Origin: UBA2767 sp965228625
Lineage (GTDB): Bacteria > Pseudomonadota > Alphaproteobacteria > Rhizobiales > Methyloligellaceae
NCBI GenBank assembly: GCA_965228625.1
Contig: OZ245829.1
Location: 4,154,001 to 4,218,000 of the forward strand
Reading direction: 5' to 3'
Length of the DNA: 64,000 nucleotides
Shown: in pieces, positions 55,107 through 64,000 of the stretch
How the letters are laid out: the number at the start of each line of letters is the position of its first letter
Position numbering within the stretch: position 1 is the stretch's first letter
Program-made: the position numbers and the translations under genes
Notes under the pieces: model-generated
Database searches by the model: none
The model's input: only the letters and a program-made list of their open reading frames with translations
What the model was told of the DNA's origin: nothing

Positions 55107-56516
55107 ATGATTCCGGTCCATGTGTTCGCAGGAAAAACCGTCGCTCTGTTCGGCCTCGGTCTGAGCGGCATTGCCGCCGCGCGGGCCTTGCGGGCGGGCG
55201 ATGCGCGGGTGCTCGCGTGGGATGATGCCGAGGCCGCCAGAGAGACGGCGGCGTCGGAGGGCCTTGAAGTTGCGGATCTGCGCAAGGTTGACTGGAGCGG
55301 CGTCTCGGCCCTCATCCTGTCGCCCGGCGTGCCGTTGACGCATCCGGCGCCGCACTGGACCGTTGCGCTGGCGCAAGCGGCCAGCGTGGAGATCATCGGC
55401 GACACGGAGTTGTTCTTTCGCGAGCTTGAGCGGCTCGGTTCCGGAGCCCGCGTGGTGGCGATTACCGGCACCAACGGCAAATCCACGACCGCGGCGCTGA
55501 TGGCGCACATTCTGAAAAGCGCGGGCCTCGAGACCGCACTCGGCGGCAATATCGGCACCGCGATCCTCGAGTTACCGCCTTTCGCGGACGACGCGGTTTA
55601 TGTGATCGAATTCTCGTCCTATCAGATCGATCTGACGCCCGGGCTGAAGGCGGACGCAGCCGCGCTTCTGAACATCACGCCGGATCACCTCGATCGCCAC
55701 GGAACTCTGGAAAACTACGCGGCCGTCAAGTCACGGATCTTCTCCCACCTGTCGCCTTCGGGCCGGGCCGTCGTCGGTATCGACGACGCGCTCTGCCGAA
55801 AAATCACAGGCGCGCTGCCGGGACCATACGATGTGGCGCAGGTTTCCGTGAAAACGCCCGTCACGGACGGTGTTCGAGCTTCGGGAGGCGTGCTCACCGA
55901 GACGCGAGGGGGCGTCGAAACCGCGCGGGTTGACCTTGCGGGGATCGGCTCGCTGCGGGGCGAACACAATGCCCAGAACGCGGCCGTGGCCTTTGCGCTG
56001 GCGCGCGGTCTCGGGCTGGACGTGCCGGAAATCGTCGAGGGGTTGCGCACGTTTCCGGGTCTCGAGCACCGCATGGAAGAGGTCGGCCGCCTCGGCAATG
56101 TCCTATTCGTTAACGATTCTAAGGGCACAAATGCGGATGCTGCTGCGCATGCGTTGGCAAGTTTTGACAACATCTTCTGGATTGCCGGAGGGCTTGCGAA
56201 GGAGGGTGGCATCGAAGGCCTGAGTGAATATTTTCCACGCATCTCCCGCGCCTATCTTGTTGGCGAGGCGGCACCGGAATTCGCGCGCGCGCTCGACGGT
56301 CACGTTGATTACGCCGTGTGTGAAACCCTGGAAAAGGCCGTTCCTGCCGCCGCCGCCGATGCGGCTGCGAGCGGTTTGACCGAAGCCGTGGTCCTGCTTT
56401 CACCGGCCTGCGCGTCGTTTGATCAGTTTCGCAGTTTCGCGGTGCGCGGAGACGCGTTCAAACAGCTCGTGTCGGGGCTCGAGGGGATCGTCATGTCTGC
56501 AAGCGAGGCCGCATGA
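55107..56516 (+). CDS. murD: UDP-MurNAc-L-Ala:D-Glu ligase
   Basis: 469 residues. N-terminal Rossmann (VALFGLGLSGIAAARAL), ATP loop TGTNGKSTTAAL, NITPDHLDRHG, EHNAQNAAVAFA and FVNDSKGTN. Adds D-Glu, the second stem-peptide residue. The stop overlaps the ftsW start. Confidence 0.95.
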   Translation: MIPVHVFAGKTVALFGLGLSGIAAARALRAGDARVLAWDDAEAARETAASEGLEVADLRKVDWSGVSALILSPGVPLTHPAPHWTVALAQAASVEIIGDTELFFRELERLGSGARVVAITGTNGKSTTAALMAHILKSAGLETALGGNIGTAILELPPFADDAVYVIEFSSYQIDLTPGLKADAAALLNITPDHLDRHGTLENYAAVKSRIFSHLSPSGRAVVGIDDALCRKITGALPGPYDVAQVSVKTPVTDGVRASGGVLTETRGGVETARVDLAGIGSLRGEHNAQNAAVAFALARGLGLDVPEIVEGLRTFPGLEHRMEEVGRLGNVLFVNDSKGTNADAAAHALASFDNIFWIAGGLAKEGGIEGLSEYFPRISRAYLVGEAAPEFARALDGHVDYAVCETLEKAVPAAAADAAASGLTEAVVLLSPACASFDQFRSFAVRGDAFKQLVSGLEGIVMSASEAA

Positions 56517-57679
56517 GGTTTGCCCGGTCGGATCGCAGTGTTCTGTCCGATTGGTGGTTCACCGTCGACCGCCTGCTGTTTGCCGCCGTCATTCTGTTGA
56601 TGGCAGGCGGGGTCGTCCTCTCTCTTGCCGCCAGCCCGTCGGTCGCCAGCCGGCTCGACCTCGAGACCTTCCATTTCTTCAAACGTCATGCGGTGGCGAT
56701 CGTTCCCGCACTTCTGGTGCTGGTGGCGACGTCGCTGCTCGGTCCCCGCTTGATCCGCCGGTTCAGCCTGGCATTGTTCGTTGGCTGCCTCGCGCTGATG
56801 GTTGCCACGATCTGGCTCGGTGCCGAAATCAAGGGAGCGTCGCGGTGGCTGCAAGTGGGCGGCTTTTCAATCCAGCCTTCGGAATTCGCCAAGCCGGCCT
56901 TCGTCGTGGTGAGCGCCTGGCTGTTCTCCGAGACGCAGCAACGCGATGACGTGCCGAGCCTGCCGCTGGCCGTTCTTTGCTACGTGGTCTTCGTCACGCT
57001 GCTGGTCCTGCAGCCGGATTTCGGGCAGGCGCTGCTCGTCAGTCTCGTCTGGGGCGGCCTGTTTTTCCTCGCCGGCATGCCGGTCGCCTGGGTTGGCCTG
57101 TTGGGCGTGGGTCTGCTGATGTCCGGCGTGATCGCCTATTTCACCGTGCCGCATGTGGCCGGGCGTTTCGACCGCTTCTTCAACCCGTCGAGCGGCGACA
57201 CCTACCAGACAGATCGCGCGATCGAGGCGTTTCGCAGCGGCGGCTGGTTCGGCACCGGCCCCGGCGAGGGCACGGTCAAGCAGGTCCTGCCGGATTCTCA
57301 TGCGGATTTTGTCTTTGCCGTGGTTGCCGAGGAATTCGGTCTGATCACCTGTCTCGTGATCGTCGTCGTGTTTGCGTTCGTGGTGCTGCGCGCCATGGTG
57401 CGGGTTCACGGCGAGACGGATGGCTTCATCCGGATGGCGACCGTCGGACTGGTATCCCTGTTCGGATTGCAGGCCCTCATCAACATGGCGGTTAATGTCG
57501 GCCTGTTGCCGGCAAAAGGCATGACGCTTCCCTTCATTTCCTATGGCGGTTCGTCGCTGCTTTCCATGGCACTGACCATGGGCTTCGTCATCGGCCTGAC
57601 GCGGCGGCGCCCGCGGGCGGAACGTTTCAGCAGGGTCTCCGACGAGGCGGCGGAGGCCCCGCGCGGGGCCGAGGCGTGA
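56513..57679 (+). CDS. ftsW: Septal peptidoglycan polymerase FtsW (SEDS family)
   Basis: 388 residues with about ten membrane spans. SEDS marks are GASRWLQVGGFSIQPSEFAK, the periplasmic FNPSSGDTYQTDRAIEAF loop, LPDSHADFVFAVVAEEFG and PFISYGGSSLL. Glycosyltransferase partner of FtsI. Starts ATG 56513 within the murD stop; its own stop overlaps the murG GTG. Confidence 0.95.
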   Translation: MRFARSDRSVLSDWWFTVDRLLFAAVILLMAGGVVLSLAASPSVASRLDLETFHFFKRHAVAIVPALLVLVATSLLGPRLIRRFSLALFVGCLALMVATIWLGAEIKGASRWLQVGGFSIQPSEFAKPAFVVVSAWLFSETQQRDDVPSLPLAVLCYVVFVTLLVLQPDFGQALLVSLVWGGLFFLAGMPVAWVGLLGVGLLMSGVIAYFTVPHVAGRFDRFFNPSSGDTYQTDRAIEAFRSGGWFGTGPGEGTVKQVLPDSHADFVFAVVAEEFGLITCLVIVVVFAFVVLRAMVRVHGETDGFIRMATVGLVSLFGLQALINMAVNVGLLPAKGMTLPFISYGGSSLLSMALTMGFVIGLTRRRPRAERFSRVSDEAAEAPRGAEA

Positions 57680-58767
57680 GCAAGCCGCTCGTCATGATCG
57701 CCGCCGGCGGAACCGGCGGGCATCTGTTTCCGGCATTTGCGCTGACCGAGGAACTCGGCCGACGCGGCTATGACGTCGACCTCATCACCGATGTGCGCGC
57801 CGACCAGTACGGGATCGACTTTCCCGGACGGGCCGCGCACCAGGTGCCGTCCGCGACCCTGCGCGGCCGGTCTCCGGTGGCCGTCGCGCGTACCGTTGCG
57901 ACGCTTCTGCGCGGTGTGTTCGATGCGCGCGCGCTGATCAAGGACGCGAAACCATCCGTGATGGTTGGCTTCGGCGGGTATCCGACGGTGCCGCCCTTGC
58001 TGGCGGCGCGATTGACGGGCGTGCCGTTCATCGTCCACGAGGCGAATGCGGTGATGGGCCGCGCAAACCGCCTGCTGTCCCGCCTTTCGAGCAAGATCGC
58101 CGTGACGTTCGAACGGACCAAACACCTCGAAAGCGTCGATCCGGACAAGATCCAGGTTGTCGGCATGCCGGTCAGGGACGCCGTCCTCGAAGCGGCGGCC
58201 TCGTATGGGCCACCGGGCGAGTCCGACTCCCTTTCGCTGCTCGTGTTCGGCGGCAGCCAGGGGGCCCGTGTCTTTGCCGATATCGTCCCGGAGTCGCTGG
58301 CCGGGCTGCCGGACGAAACCCGGCGCCGGATCAGCCTGGTCCAGCAGGTTCGCGAAGAAGATATGGACCGTGTCCGAGCCGCGTATGAGGCCGCCGGCAT
58401 CTCCGCCGAACTCAACACGTTCTTCGGTGATCTGCCGAAACGCATGGCCGCGGCGCATCTCGTCGTGGCCCGTTCGGGTGCTTCAACGGTCGCGGAAACG
58501 ACCGTGCTGGGACGTCCTGCCATTTACGTTCCTTTGCCGCACGCCCTTGACAATGATCAGCTTGAGAATGCAACACGCGTCCAGGACGTTGGCGGTGGCT
58601 GGTGTTTGGAGCAGAAGAACTTCACACCGGAGCGCTTGAGGAAAGAGATCAGCCGCCTGTCGGCAGACCCGGATGCTCTTGCCCAGGCGGCGCAGGCCGC
58701 TCGCGGCATCGGCGAGCCGGCAGCCGTGGCGAAACTCGCCGACGTCGTCGAAGAACTCGGGCGTTGA
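57676..58767 (+). CDS. murG: Lipid II synthase (GlcNAc transferase) MurG
   Basis: 363 residues. The GGTGGHLFPA glycine loop, VGFGGYPTVP, HEANAVMGRANR, LVFGGSQGARVF, VARSGASTVAE and the PLPHALDNDQ donor-binding motif. Adds GlcNAc to lipid I at the inner membrane face. GTG start at 57676 overlapping the ftsW stop. Confidence 0.95.
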   Translation: MSKPLVMIAAGGTGGHLFPAFALTEELGRRGYDVDLITDVRADQYGIDFPGRAAHQVPSATLRGRSPVAVARTVATLLRGVFDARALIKDAKPSVMVGFGGYPTVPPLLAARLTGVPFIVHEANAVMGRANRLLSRLSSKIAVTFERTKHLESVDPDKIQVVGMPVRDAVLEAAASYGPPGESDSLSLLVFGGSQGARVFADIVPESLAGLPDETRRRISLVQQVREEDMDRVRAAYEAAGISAELNTFFGDLPKRMAAAHLVVARSGASTVAETTVLGRPAIYVPLPHALDNDQLENATRVQDVGGGWCLEQKNFTPERLRKEISRLSADPDALAQAAQAARGIGEPAAVAKLADVVEELGR

Positions 58768-58815
58768 CGGGCGCCCCGCCCGGTCAGCGACCGGGAAACG
58801 GGAGGAGTTGCGTAC

Positions 58816-60243
58816 ATGCGAATGCCCCGCAAAATCGGTCCGTTTCATGTTGTCGGCATCGGCGGTATCGGCATGAGTGCCATCGCCGAGGTTCTGCATG
58901 ACCGTGGCTATGAGGTGCGCGGCAGCGACCTGAAGGACAGCGCCAATGTGCGCCGTCTCAGGGACAAGGGCGTGACCTGCTTCATCGGCCACGATCCGGC
59001 CAACATCGACGGCGCGGCGTTCGTGGTGCTTTCGAGCGCGGTTAAGGATGACAATCCGGAACTTGCCGTTGCGCGGGAGCGTAACCTTCCGGTTCTCAGC
59101 CGCGCGGAGATGCTGGCCGAACTCATGCGCGAGTGCTCCACCGTGTCTGTTACGGGGACGCACGGGAAGACCACGACCACCTCGCTGATCGCCGAGGTCC
59201 TGCAACTGGCCGATCTCGACCCGACCGTGATCACCGGTGGGATCATACAGAACTGGGGTTCCAATGCGCGCATCGGCAAGGGCGAATGGATGGTGGTCGA
59301 GGCGGACGAATCAGACGGAACGTTCCTCGCACTGCCAAGCCGCATCAGCGTCGTAACGAACATCGATCCCGAACACATGGATTACTGGCAGTCGCTCGAG
59401 GCGCTGCACGGGGCGTTCAAGACCTACTTCGACAACGTACCGTTTTACGGTCTGCTGGTTGCCGGGCTCGACCACCCGATTGTGCGGGAGATGATCGCGC
59501 AGGTCGGCCGTGCCCAGCGTGGACAACGCGTGCTGACATACGGTGTCGCGGACGATGCCGATCTGCGTCTTTCCAATTACCGCGCCGAGAACGGCTGTTC
59601 GGTCTTTGACGTCGATATCAGCGCGGACGCCCCGGGAGGTGCGCGGTCCTTGAAGGATCTGCGGTTGCCGATTCCGGGGCAATACAACGCGCTCAATGCA
59701 CTGGCGGCGCTCGGCGTGGCGATGGAGATCGGCATATCCGACAAGGATATCCGCTCGTCGCTGGAGAAGTTCGGCGGCGTGTCCCGCCGTTTCACTCTGA
59801 CCGGCCGGTGGAACGGCGTGCCCGTATACGACGACTATGCCCACCATCCCGTGGAGATCGCCTCGGTCCTCAACGCCGCCCGCGGCGCCACGCAGTCACG
59901 GGTTGTCGCCGTCGTGCAGCCGCATCGCTACACCCGCCTGAAAAACCTGTTCGGCGATTTCTGCACCTGTTTTTCGGACGCCGATACGGTCATCGTGACC
60001 CCTGTCTATTCGGCTGGAGAGCAGCCGATCGATGGTGCGGATCGCGATTCACTCATCGAGGGGCTCAAACGGCAGGGGCACGACAGCGTGTTCGCCATTG
60101 ACGACGACAGCCAATTGCCCGAGGTCGTGGCGGCGAGCGTCCAACCGGGCGATCTGGTCATCGGGCTGGGCGCAGGCACGATTACCGAGTGGATGCACGC
60201 CCTTCCGGAACGGTTGAACCAATTGAAGCCGGCGGCGGAATGA
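58816..60243 (+). CDS. murC: UDP-N-acetylmuramate:L-alanine ligase
   Basis: 475 residues. VVGIGGIGMSAIAEVL, ATP loop TGTHGKTTTTSL, EADESDGTFL, TNIDPEHMDYW and DDYAHHPVEI. Adds the first stem-peptide residue. Preceded by a 48-base gap with gggaggag, the longest break in this part of the cluster. Confidence 0.96.
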   Translation: MRMPRKIGPFHVVGIGGIGMSAIAEVLHDRGYEVRGSDLKDSANVRRLRDKGVTCFIGHDPANIDGAAFVVLSSAVKDDNPELAVARERNLPVLSRAEMLAELMRECSTVSVTGTHGKTTTTSLIAEVLQLADLDPTVITGGIIQNWGSNARIGKGEWMVVEADESDGTFLALPSRISVVTNIDPEHMDYWQSLEALHGAFKTYFDNVPFYGLLVAGLDHPIVREMIAQVGRAQRGQRVLTYGVADDADLRLSNYRAENGCSVFDVDISADAPGGARSLKDLRLPIPGQYNALNALAALGVAMEIGISDKDIRSSLEKFGGVSRRFTLTGRWNGVPVYDDYAHHPVEIASVLNAARGATQSRVVAVVQPHRYTRLKNLFGDFCTCFSDADTVIVTPVYSAGEQPIDGADRDSLIEGLKRQGHDSVFAIDDDSQLPEVVAASVQPGDLVIGLGAGTITEWMHALPERLNQLKPAAE

Positions 60244-61196
60244 GCGGCTCGGGATTCGCCGATCTGACACCCGGGCTGTCGGCAGACCTGCCGGACCTCA
60301 GGGGCCGTCTCAAGGCCAATGCGCCGCTGTCGGACATTACCTGGTTTCGCGTCGGCGGTCCGGCCCAGGTGCTGTTCACGCCGGCGGACGAGGACGATCT
60401 GGCATATTTCTTCTCGGGACTGTCGGCCGAGGTGCCGGTCACGATCATCGGCCTCGGATCGAACCTTCTGGTGCGCGACGGCGGCATACCCGGCGTGGTG
60501 ATTCGGCTCGGCCGCGGATTTGGTCACATCGTGGTGGAAGATGGCCATCGTGTTCGCGCCGGGTCAGCCGTACCCGACGTCAAGGTGGCGCGCGCGGCCG
60601 CCGACGCCGGTATTGCCGGTTTGTCTTTCTACCGCGGCATTCCGGGTTCCATCGGCGGTGCGCTCAGGATGAACGGAGGCGCGCACGGGCGCGAGACAAA
60701 GGACGTGCTGGTGGAGGCCCGCGCGGTCGACCGTTCGGGCAAAGTCCACGTTTTGAGCAACGCGGACATGGGTTTCAGCTACCGCCATTGCGGCGTACCC
60801 GACGGTTTGATCTTTTCGGAGGCTCTGTTTCAGGGCGAGAAAGGCGTGCGCGCGGAAATCCAGGCCGAGATGAACGAGGTGGCCGAGTACCGCGAACAGG
60901 CGCAGCCGGTCAAAGCCCGCACCGGCGGCAGCACCTTCAAGAACCCGCCGGGCCGTAGTGCCTGGGAGCTGATCGACGCGGCCGGGTGCCGCGGCCTGCG
61001 AATCGGCGGCGCCAGCGTTTCGGAAAAGCACTGCAATTTTCTTATCAATGAGGGCGGAGCAAGCGGCGCCGAGATCGAGGAACTCGGCGAGACCGTGCGT
61101 GCCCGCGTGAAGGAAAACAGTGGCGTCGAACTGGAGTGGGAGATCCGTCGTCTCGGCCTGACCGCGGCGGGAGAGGTCCCGGAGGACATGGGATGA
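60240..61196 (+). CDS. murB: UDP-N-acetylenolpyruvoylglucosamine reductase
   Basis: 318 residues from ATG 60240, within the murC stop; the frame is open from 60189. FAD-binding VGGPAQVLF, GLGSNLLVRDGG, GIPGSIGGALRMNGGAHG, and the catalytic Ser in GGSTFKNPPG of the shorter type II-like form. Reduces the enolpyruvyl group to give UDP-MurNAc. Confidence 0.95.
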   Translation: MSGSGFADLTPGLSADLPDLRGRLKANAPLSDITWFRVGGPAQVLFTPADEDDLAYFFSGLSAEVPVTIIGLGSNLLVRDGGIPGVVIRLGRGFGHIVVEDGHRVRAGSAVPDVKVARAAADAGIAGLSFYRGIPGSIGGALRMNGGAHGRETKDVLVEARAVDRSGKVHVLSNADMGFSYRHCGVPDGLIFSEALFQGEKGVRAEIQAEMNEVAEYREQAQPVKARTGGSTFKNPPGRSAWELIDAAGCRGLRIGGASVSEKHCNFLINEGGASGAEIEELGETVRARVKENSGVELEWEIRRLGLTAAGEVPEDMG

Positions 61197-62128
61197 CACG
61201 AAAGTTCGAACACGTTGCCGTACTGCTCGGCGGCTTGTCTTCGGAGCGTGAGGTCTCCCTTTCCTCGGGTAATGATTGCGCCGACGCCCTCGAAGGCGAG
61301 GGCTACAAGGTCACGCGAATCGACATGGATCGCGACATCGCGTTGCGTCTCAAAGAGGTGTCGCCGGACGTCGTGTTCAATTCGCTGCACGGTCCGCTGG
61401 GCGAAGACGGAACCGTGCAGGGCGTGCTCGAAATTCTCCAGATTCCGTATACCCATTCAGGCGTCCTGGCGTCGGCGCTTGCCATGAACAAGGAACTTTC
61501 CAAGGCCGCTTTTCGGGCCGCAGGAATTCCGGTGGCCGAGCACAAGATCGTGCCGCGTTCCGTTGCGGCAAAAGCGCACGTCATGGAGCCGCCATACGTG
61601 ATCAAGCCGATTGCGGAAGGATCCAGTGTCGGCGTCCACATTGTGCGGGAGGATCACGCGCATCCGCCGCAGGAACTCACCTCTTCGGACTGGAAACTCG
61701 GCGATGACGTGATGGTCGAGTGTTTCGTCCCCGGCCGGGAGTTGACGTGCGCCGTCATGGGCGATGAAGCCCTCGGCGTTACCGAGATCATTCCCGCCGA
61801 AGGTCTCTCCTTCTACAACTATGAGGCCAAATACGCTCCTGGAGGCTCAAAACACGTCCTCCCGGCGCAAATTTCACCAAATGTTTACCAATTGGTTAGG
61901 AAGCTAGCACTCAAGGCTCACGAGGCTCTGGGTTGCCGTGGGGTCAGCCGTGCGGATTTCATTTTTGATGAAAGTTCCGCGCGTGATGACCGGGTTTTCT
62001 GTCTTGAGGTGAACACGCAGCCCGGCATGACAGCAACGTCACTGGTCCCCGAGCTGGCGGCCCATGCGGGCCTGAGTTTTGGTGAACTGGTGCGCTGGAT
62101 GGTGGAGGACGCATCTTGCAACCGCTAG
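61193..62128 (+). CDS. ddlB: D-alanine:D-alanine ligase
   Basis: 311 residues from ATG 61193 overlapping the murB stop. ATP-grasp fold: VLLGGLSSEREVSLSSG, NSLHGPLGEDG, YVIKPIAEGSSVGVH, VECFVPGRELTCAV and CLEVNTQPGMTATSLVPE. Supplies D-Ala-D-Ala to MurF. Confidence 0.95.
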   Translation: MTRKFEHVAVLLGGLSSEREVSLSSGNDCADALEGEGYKVTRIDMDRDIALRLKEVSPDVVFNSLHGPLGEDGTVQGVLEILQIPYTHSGVLASALAMNKELSKAAFRAAGIPVAEHKIVPRSVAAKAHVMEPPYVIKPIAEGSSVGVHIVREDHAHPPQELTSSDWKLGDDVMVECFVPGRELTCAVMGDEALGVTEIIPAEGLSFYNYEAKYAPGGSKHVLPAQISPNVYQLVRKLALKAHEALGCRGVSRADFIFDESSARDDRVFCLEVNTQPGMTATSLVPELAAHAGLSFGELVRWMVEDASCNR

Positions 62129-63099
62129 GCGGCAAGAGAAACGAGGGAAAAGGTAACAGTAAGAAATTTCGAAACCGCGGCCCGAAAAGGAACGGGCGGC
62201 GCGGTTTTGGAATTCCGCTGTCCTTGACCCACAGTTGGCGAGGCTGGTCGCAGAAACCGGGCCAGCGGCGGCTGCGCGTGGCGCTGCCGTTCCACTTCTC
62301 GCGCCCGTGGCGCGTTGCCACGGCGGGCTTCGTATGCGTGGCCGGCATCTATGGCCTGGCCGTCGGCGACTACGCGGAGCCGACTGCGGAATTTGCCACC
62401 AGGCACGTGTCGGCGATCATGGTCAGCGCCGGGTTTGCGGTCGAGCGTGTGACCATCGAGGGCCAGAGGCACACCAGCGACCGGGACATCGCCAGGGCGC
62501 TGGGATTTGATTCGCGCACATCGACGCTCGCCTTCAATACCGCGGCCGCAAAAGAAAGGTTGGAGGAGCTCCCGCTCGTGCGCCGGGCGCAGGTCATGCG
62601 TCTGCTGCCGTCACAGCTCCACGTCGTTATCGAGGAGCGCGCGCCCTACGCGGTCTGGCAACACAAGTCGGCGCTGCATCTGGTGGATCAGGACGGCGAG
62701 GTTCTCAAGAAGATGAAGCGGCGCACCTATGCCGATCTGCCGCTGATCGTCGGCGACGGTGCGGCATCGAATGCGCGTGAATTGCTGGATGAGCTTGCGC
62801 ACTGGCCGCAGATCAAGAGCAAGGTTCAAGCCGCTGTCCGGGTTGCCGACCGGCGGTGGAATCTCAAGCTCGAGAATGGCCTCGAGATCCGGCTTCCCGA
62901 AGATGATCCGGCGCGCGCGCTCAAGAAGGTCGCGGAGCTGGACGCCCGTCACAAGATCCTGTCCGGAGACGCGGTTTCGGTAGACCTGCGTCTTTCCGAC
63001 CGCGTCACCATCCGCCTCGCGCCGGACGCCGCGAAACGCCGTGATTCGGCTTTCAGCGCCCCCAGGCGCACGAACCGCCGGCTGGGGCGGGATACGTAA
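62116..63099 (+). CDS. ftsQ: Cell division protein FtsQ
   Basis: 327 residues. A long basic cytoplasmic N-terminus (about 65 residues, rich in Lys/Arg/Gly), one span (WRVATAGFVCVAGIYGLAV), a POTRA domain (VERVTIEGQRHTSDRDIARALG) and the FtsQ beta domain (RRAQVMRLLPSQLHVVIEER). The start is TTG 62116, inside ddlB, with ggagg at a good distance. No ATG is near, so a weak start probably keeps FtsQ scarce. Confidence 0.92.
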   Translation: MQPLGGKRNEGKGNSKKFRNRGPKRNGRRGFGIPLSLTHSWRGWSQKPGQRRLRVALPFHFSRPWRVATAGFVCVAGIYGLAVGDYAEPTAEFATRHVSAIMVSAGFAVERVTIEGQRHTSDRDIARALGFDSRTSTLAFNTAAAKERLEELPLVRRAQVMRLLPSQLHVVIEERAPYAVWQHKSALHLVDQDGEVLKKMKRRTYADLPLIVGDGAASNARELLDELAHWPQIKSKVQAAVRVADRRWNLKLENGLEIRLPEDDPARALKKVAELDARHKILSGDAVSVDLRLSDRVTIRLAPDAAKRRDSAFSAPRRTNRRLGRDT

Positions 63100-63118
63100 G
63101 GAGACGTTGGACCTGAAG

Positions 63119-64000
63119 ATGGACCGCCGCAACGGACATAACGCGAAACGCTCTGGTCTCGTCGCCATCCTGGATGTCGGATCGAGCAAAGTCTGCTGCA
63201 TGATCGCCAAGCCGGTTCCCGCGCCGGACTATCTCGCGCAAACCGGGCAGACCACGCAGATGCGTGTGATCGGCTTCGGGCATCAGCGCTCCCAGGGCAT
63301 CAAGAGCGGTGTCGTCGTGCAAATGGACACGGCCGAACAGGCCATCCGGGCGGCGGTCGACCAGGCGGAGCGCATGGCCGGCAAGATCATCGACGAGGTC
63401 TTTGTGTCGGTATCCTGCGGGCGCGTGAAGAGCGACGTTTTTTCCGCGGGTGTCGCGATCGCTTCGGAGTCGGTCAGACAGCACGACATCAACAAGGTCA
63501 TGACCGCCGGCCGTGAATACGCCGAGCGCGACAACCGGTTGGTGCTGCACCTGCTTGCCACCGGATATCGGCTGGACGACGAAGACTCGGTCAGCGATCC
63601 GCGCGGCATGATCGCCGACCGGCTGAACGTCGACGTTCACGCCGTCTCCGCCGACCATCCGCCGATCCGCAATCTGATGCTGTGCGTGGAACGCTCCCAT
63701 CTCTCCGTGGCCGGTCTTGTGGCCGCGCCTTATGCGAGCAGCCTTTCCGCGATCTCGGACGCGGAAGCCAAGCTCGGCGTGACATGTATCGACATGGGAG
63801 CGGGCACCACCGGCATTTCGGTGCTCGCGGACGGTCAATTCGCGTATTGCGATGCGATTGCCCTTGGCGGCAACCACATCTCGCTCGACCTGGCACGGCA
63901 CCTTTCGACGCCGCTCGAGGAAGCCGAGCGCATCAAGACGCTGCACGGCTGCGCGTTCGCCGCGGCTTCGGATGAGGGGGAGATCATTTCCTACCCCGTC
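63119..64000 (+). CDS. ftsA: Cell division protein FtsA (3' end outside window)
   Basis: 294 codons are open to the window edge without a stop. Actin-like ATPase signs: LVAILDVGSSKVCCMIA (phosphate 1), GIKSGVVVQMDTAEQAIRAA of the 1C domain, and CIDMGAGTTGISV (phosphate 2). FtsA tethers FtsZ to the membrane. ATG 63119 is used here; a TTG at 63107 just after aaggag is a possible earlier start adding four residues. ftsZ would be expected next. Confidence 0.93.
   Translation, partial: MDRRNGHNAKRSGLVAILDVGSSKVCCMIAKPVPAPDYLAQTGQTTQMRVIGFGHQRSQGIKSGVVVQMDTAEQAIRAAVDQAERMAGKIIDEVFVSVSCGRVKSDVFSAGVAIASESVRQHDINKVMTAGREYAERDNRLVLHLLATGYRLDDEDSVSDPRGMIADRLNVDVHAVSADHPPIRNLMLCVERSHLSVAGLVAAPYASSLSAISDAEAKLGVTCIDMGAGTTGISVLADGQFAYCDAIALGGNHISLDLARHLSTPLEEAERIKTLHGCAFAAASDEGEIISYPV

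Overview
The window is a mostly high-GC bacterial chromosome segment. It looks alphaproteobacterial, probably Hyphomicrobiales (Rhizobiales) or a close relative. The evidence is the gene families present (DUF1194, DUF2852 and DUF4399 proteins, orphan MlaC-like proteins, an ArsR-methyltransferase fusion beside metF, a split metH, an OxyR with both redox cysteines) and a complete alphaproteobacterial-type dcw cluster with single-base to 4-base gene overlaps. I cannot name the species. No phage, transposon, CRISPR array, tRNA or rRNA gene was recognised. One structural RNA, RNase P RNA, is clear.

Layout. 1-5012: the basic tail of an upstream gene with its terminator, a CPBP-type membrane protein, a low-GC orphan gene, ettA, an MlaC-like lipid-binding protein on the minus strand, and a DUF4399 periplasmic protein. 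5048-10922: a methionine-cycle operon (ArsR-methyltransferase regulator, metF, metH in two pieces) behind a promoter that carries a 9-bp-arm palindrome between its -35 and -10 boxes. 11091-17735: mixed genes (EF-hand secreted protein, class V aminotransferase, a probable 27-residue membrane peptide missed by ORF finders, acuI, two small four-cysteine secreted proteins, a sterol-desaturase-family hydroxylase). 17763-21385: a translationally coupled minus-strand operon (FAH family, metallo-beta-lactamase fold, HpcH/HpaI aldolase, methyltransferase) that looks catabolic. 21577-28380: a DUF1194 vWA protein, a methyltransferase divergent from a TetR regulator, DUF2852, and a fused 5-oxoprolinase.

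28657-33434 is the most unusual stretch. It holds a low-GC DUF805-like membrane protein, then two adjacent minus-strand proteins whose central parts resemble alphaproteobacterial flagellin but which lack normal flagellin ends and carry acidic or glycine-rich extensions. A third acidic protein with a weak FlaF-like N-terminal region and a second MlaC-like protein lie alongside. No flagellar assembly gene is in the window. This is the best candidate for an undescribed system.

33604-44254: putA, a GFA-family enzyme divergent from an HxlR regulator, an EamA transporter, a TerB-DnaJ protein overlapping an AmpD-type amidase, a creatininase-family protein, and a PPOX-fold protein divergent from a MocR regulator. 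44301-44962: rnpB with its promoter and terminator, then three further hairpins of unknown role. 45149-47028: oxyR-like regulator and an alpha/beta hydrolase.

47214-64000: the division and cell wall cluster mraZ-rsmH-ftsL-ftsI-murE-murF-mraY-murD-ftsW-murG-murC-murB-ddlB-ftsQ-ftsA, all on the plus strand, ftsA cut by the window end. Upstream of mraZ are four CCC(A/G) boxes at an exact 10-bp period, which fit MraZ autoregulation.
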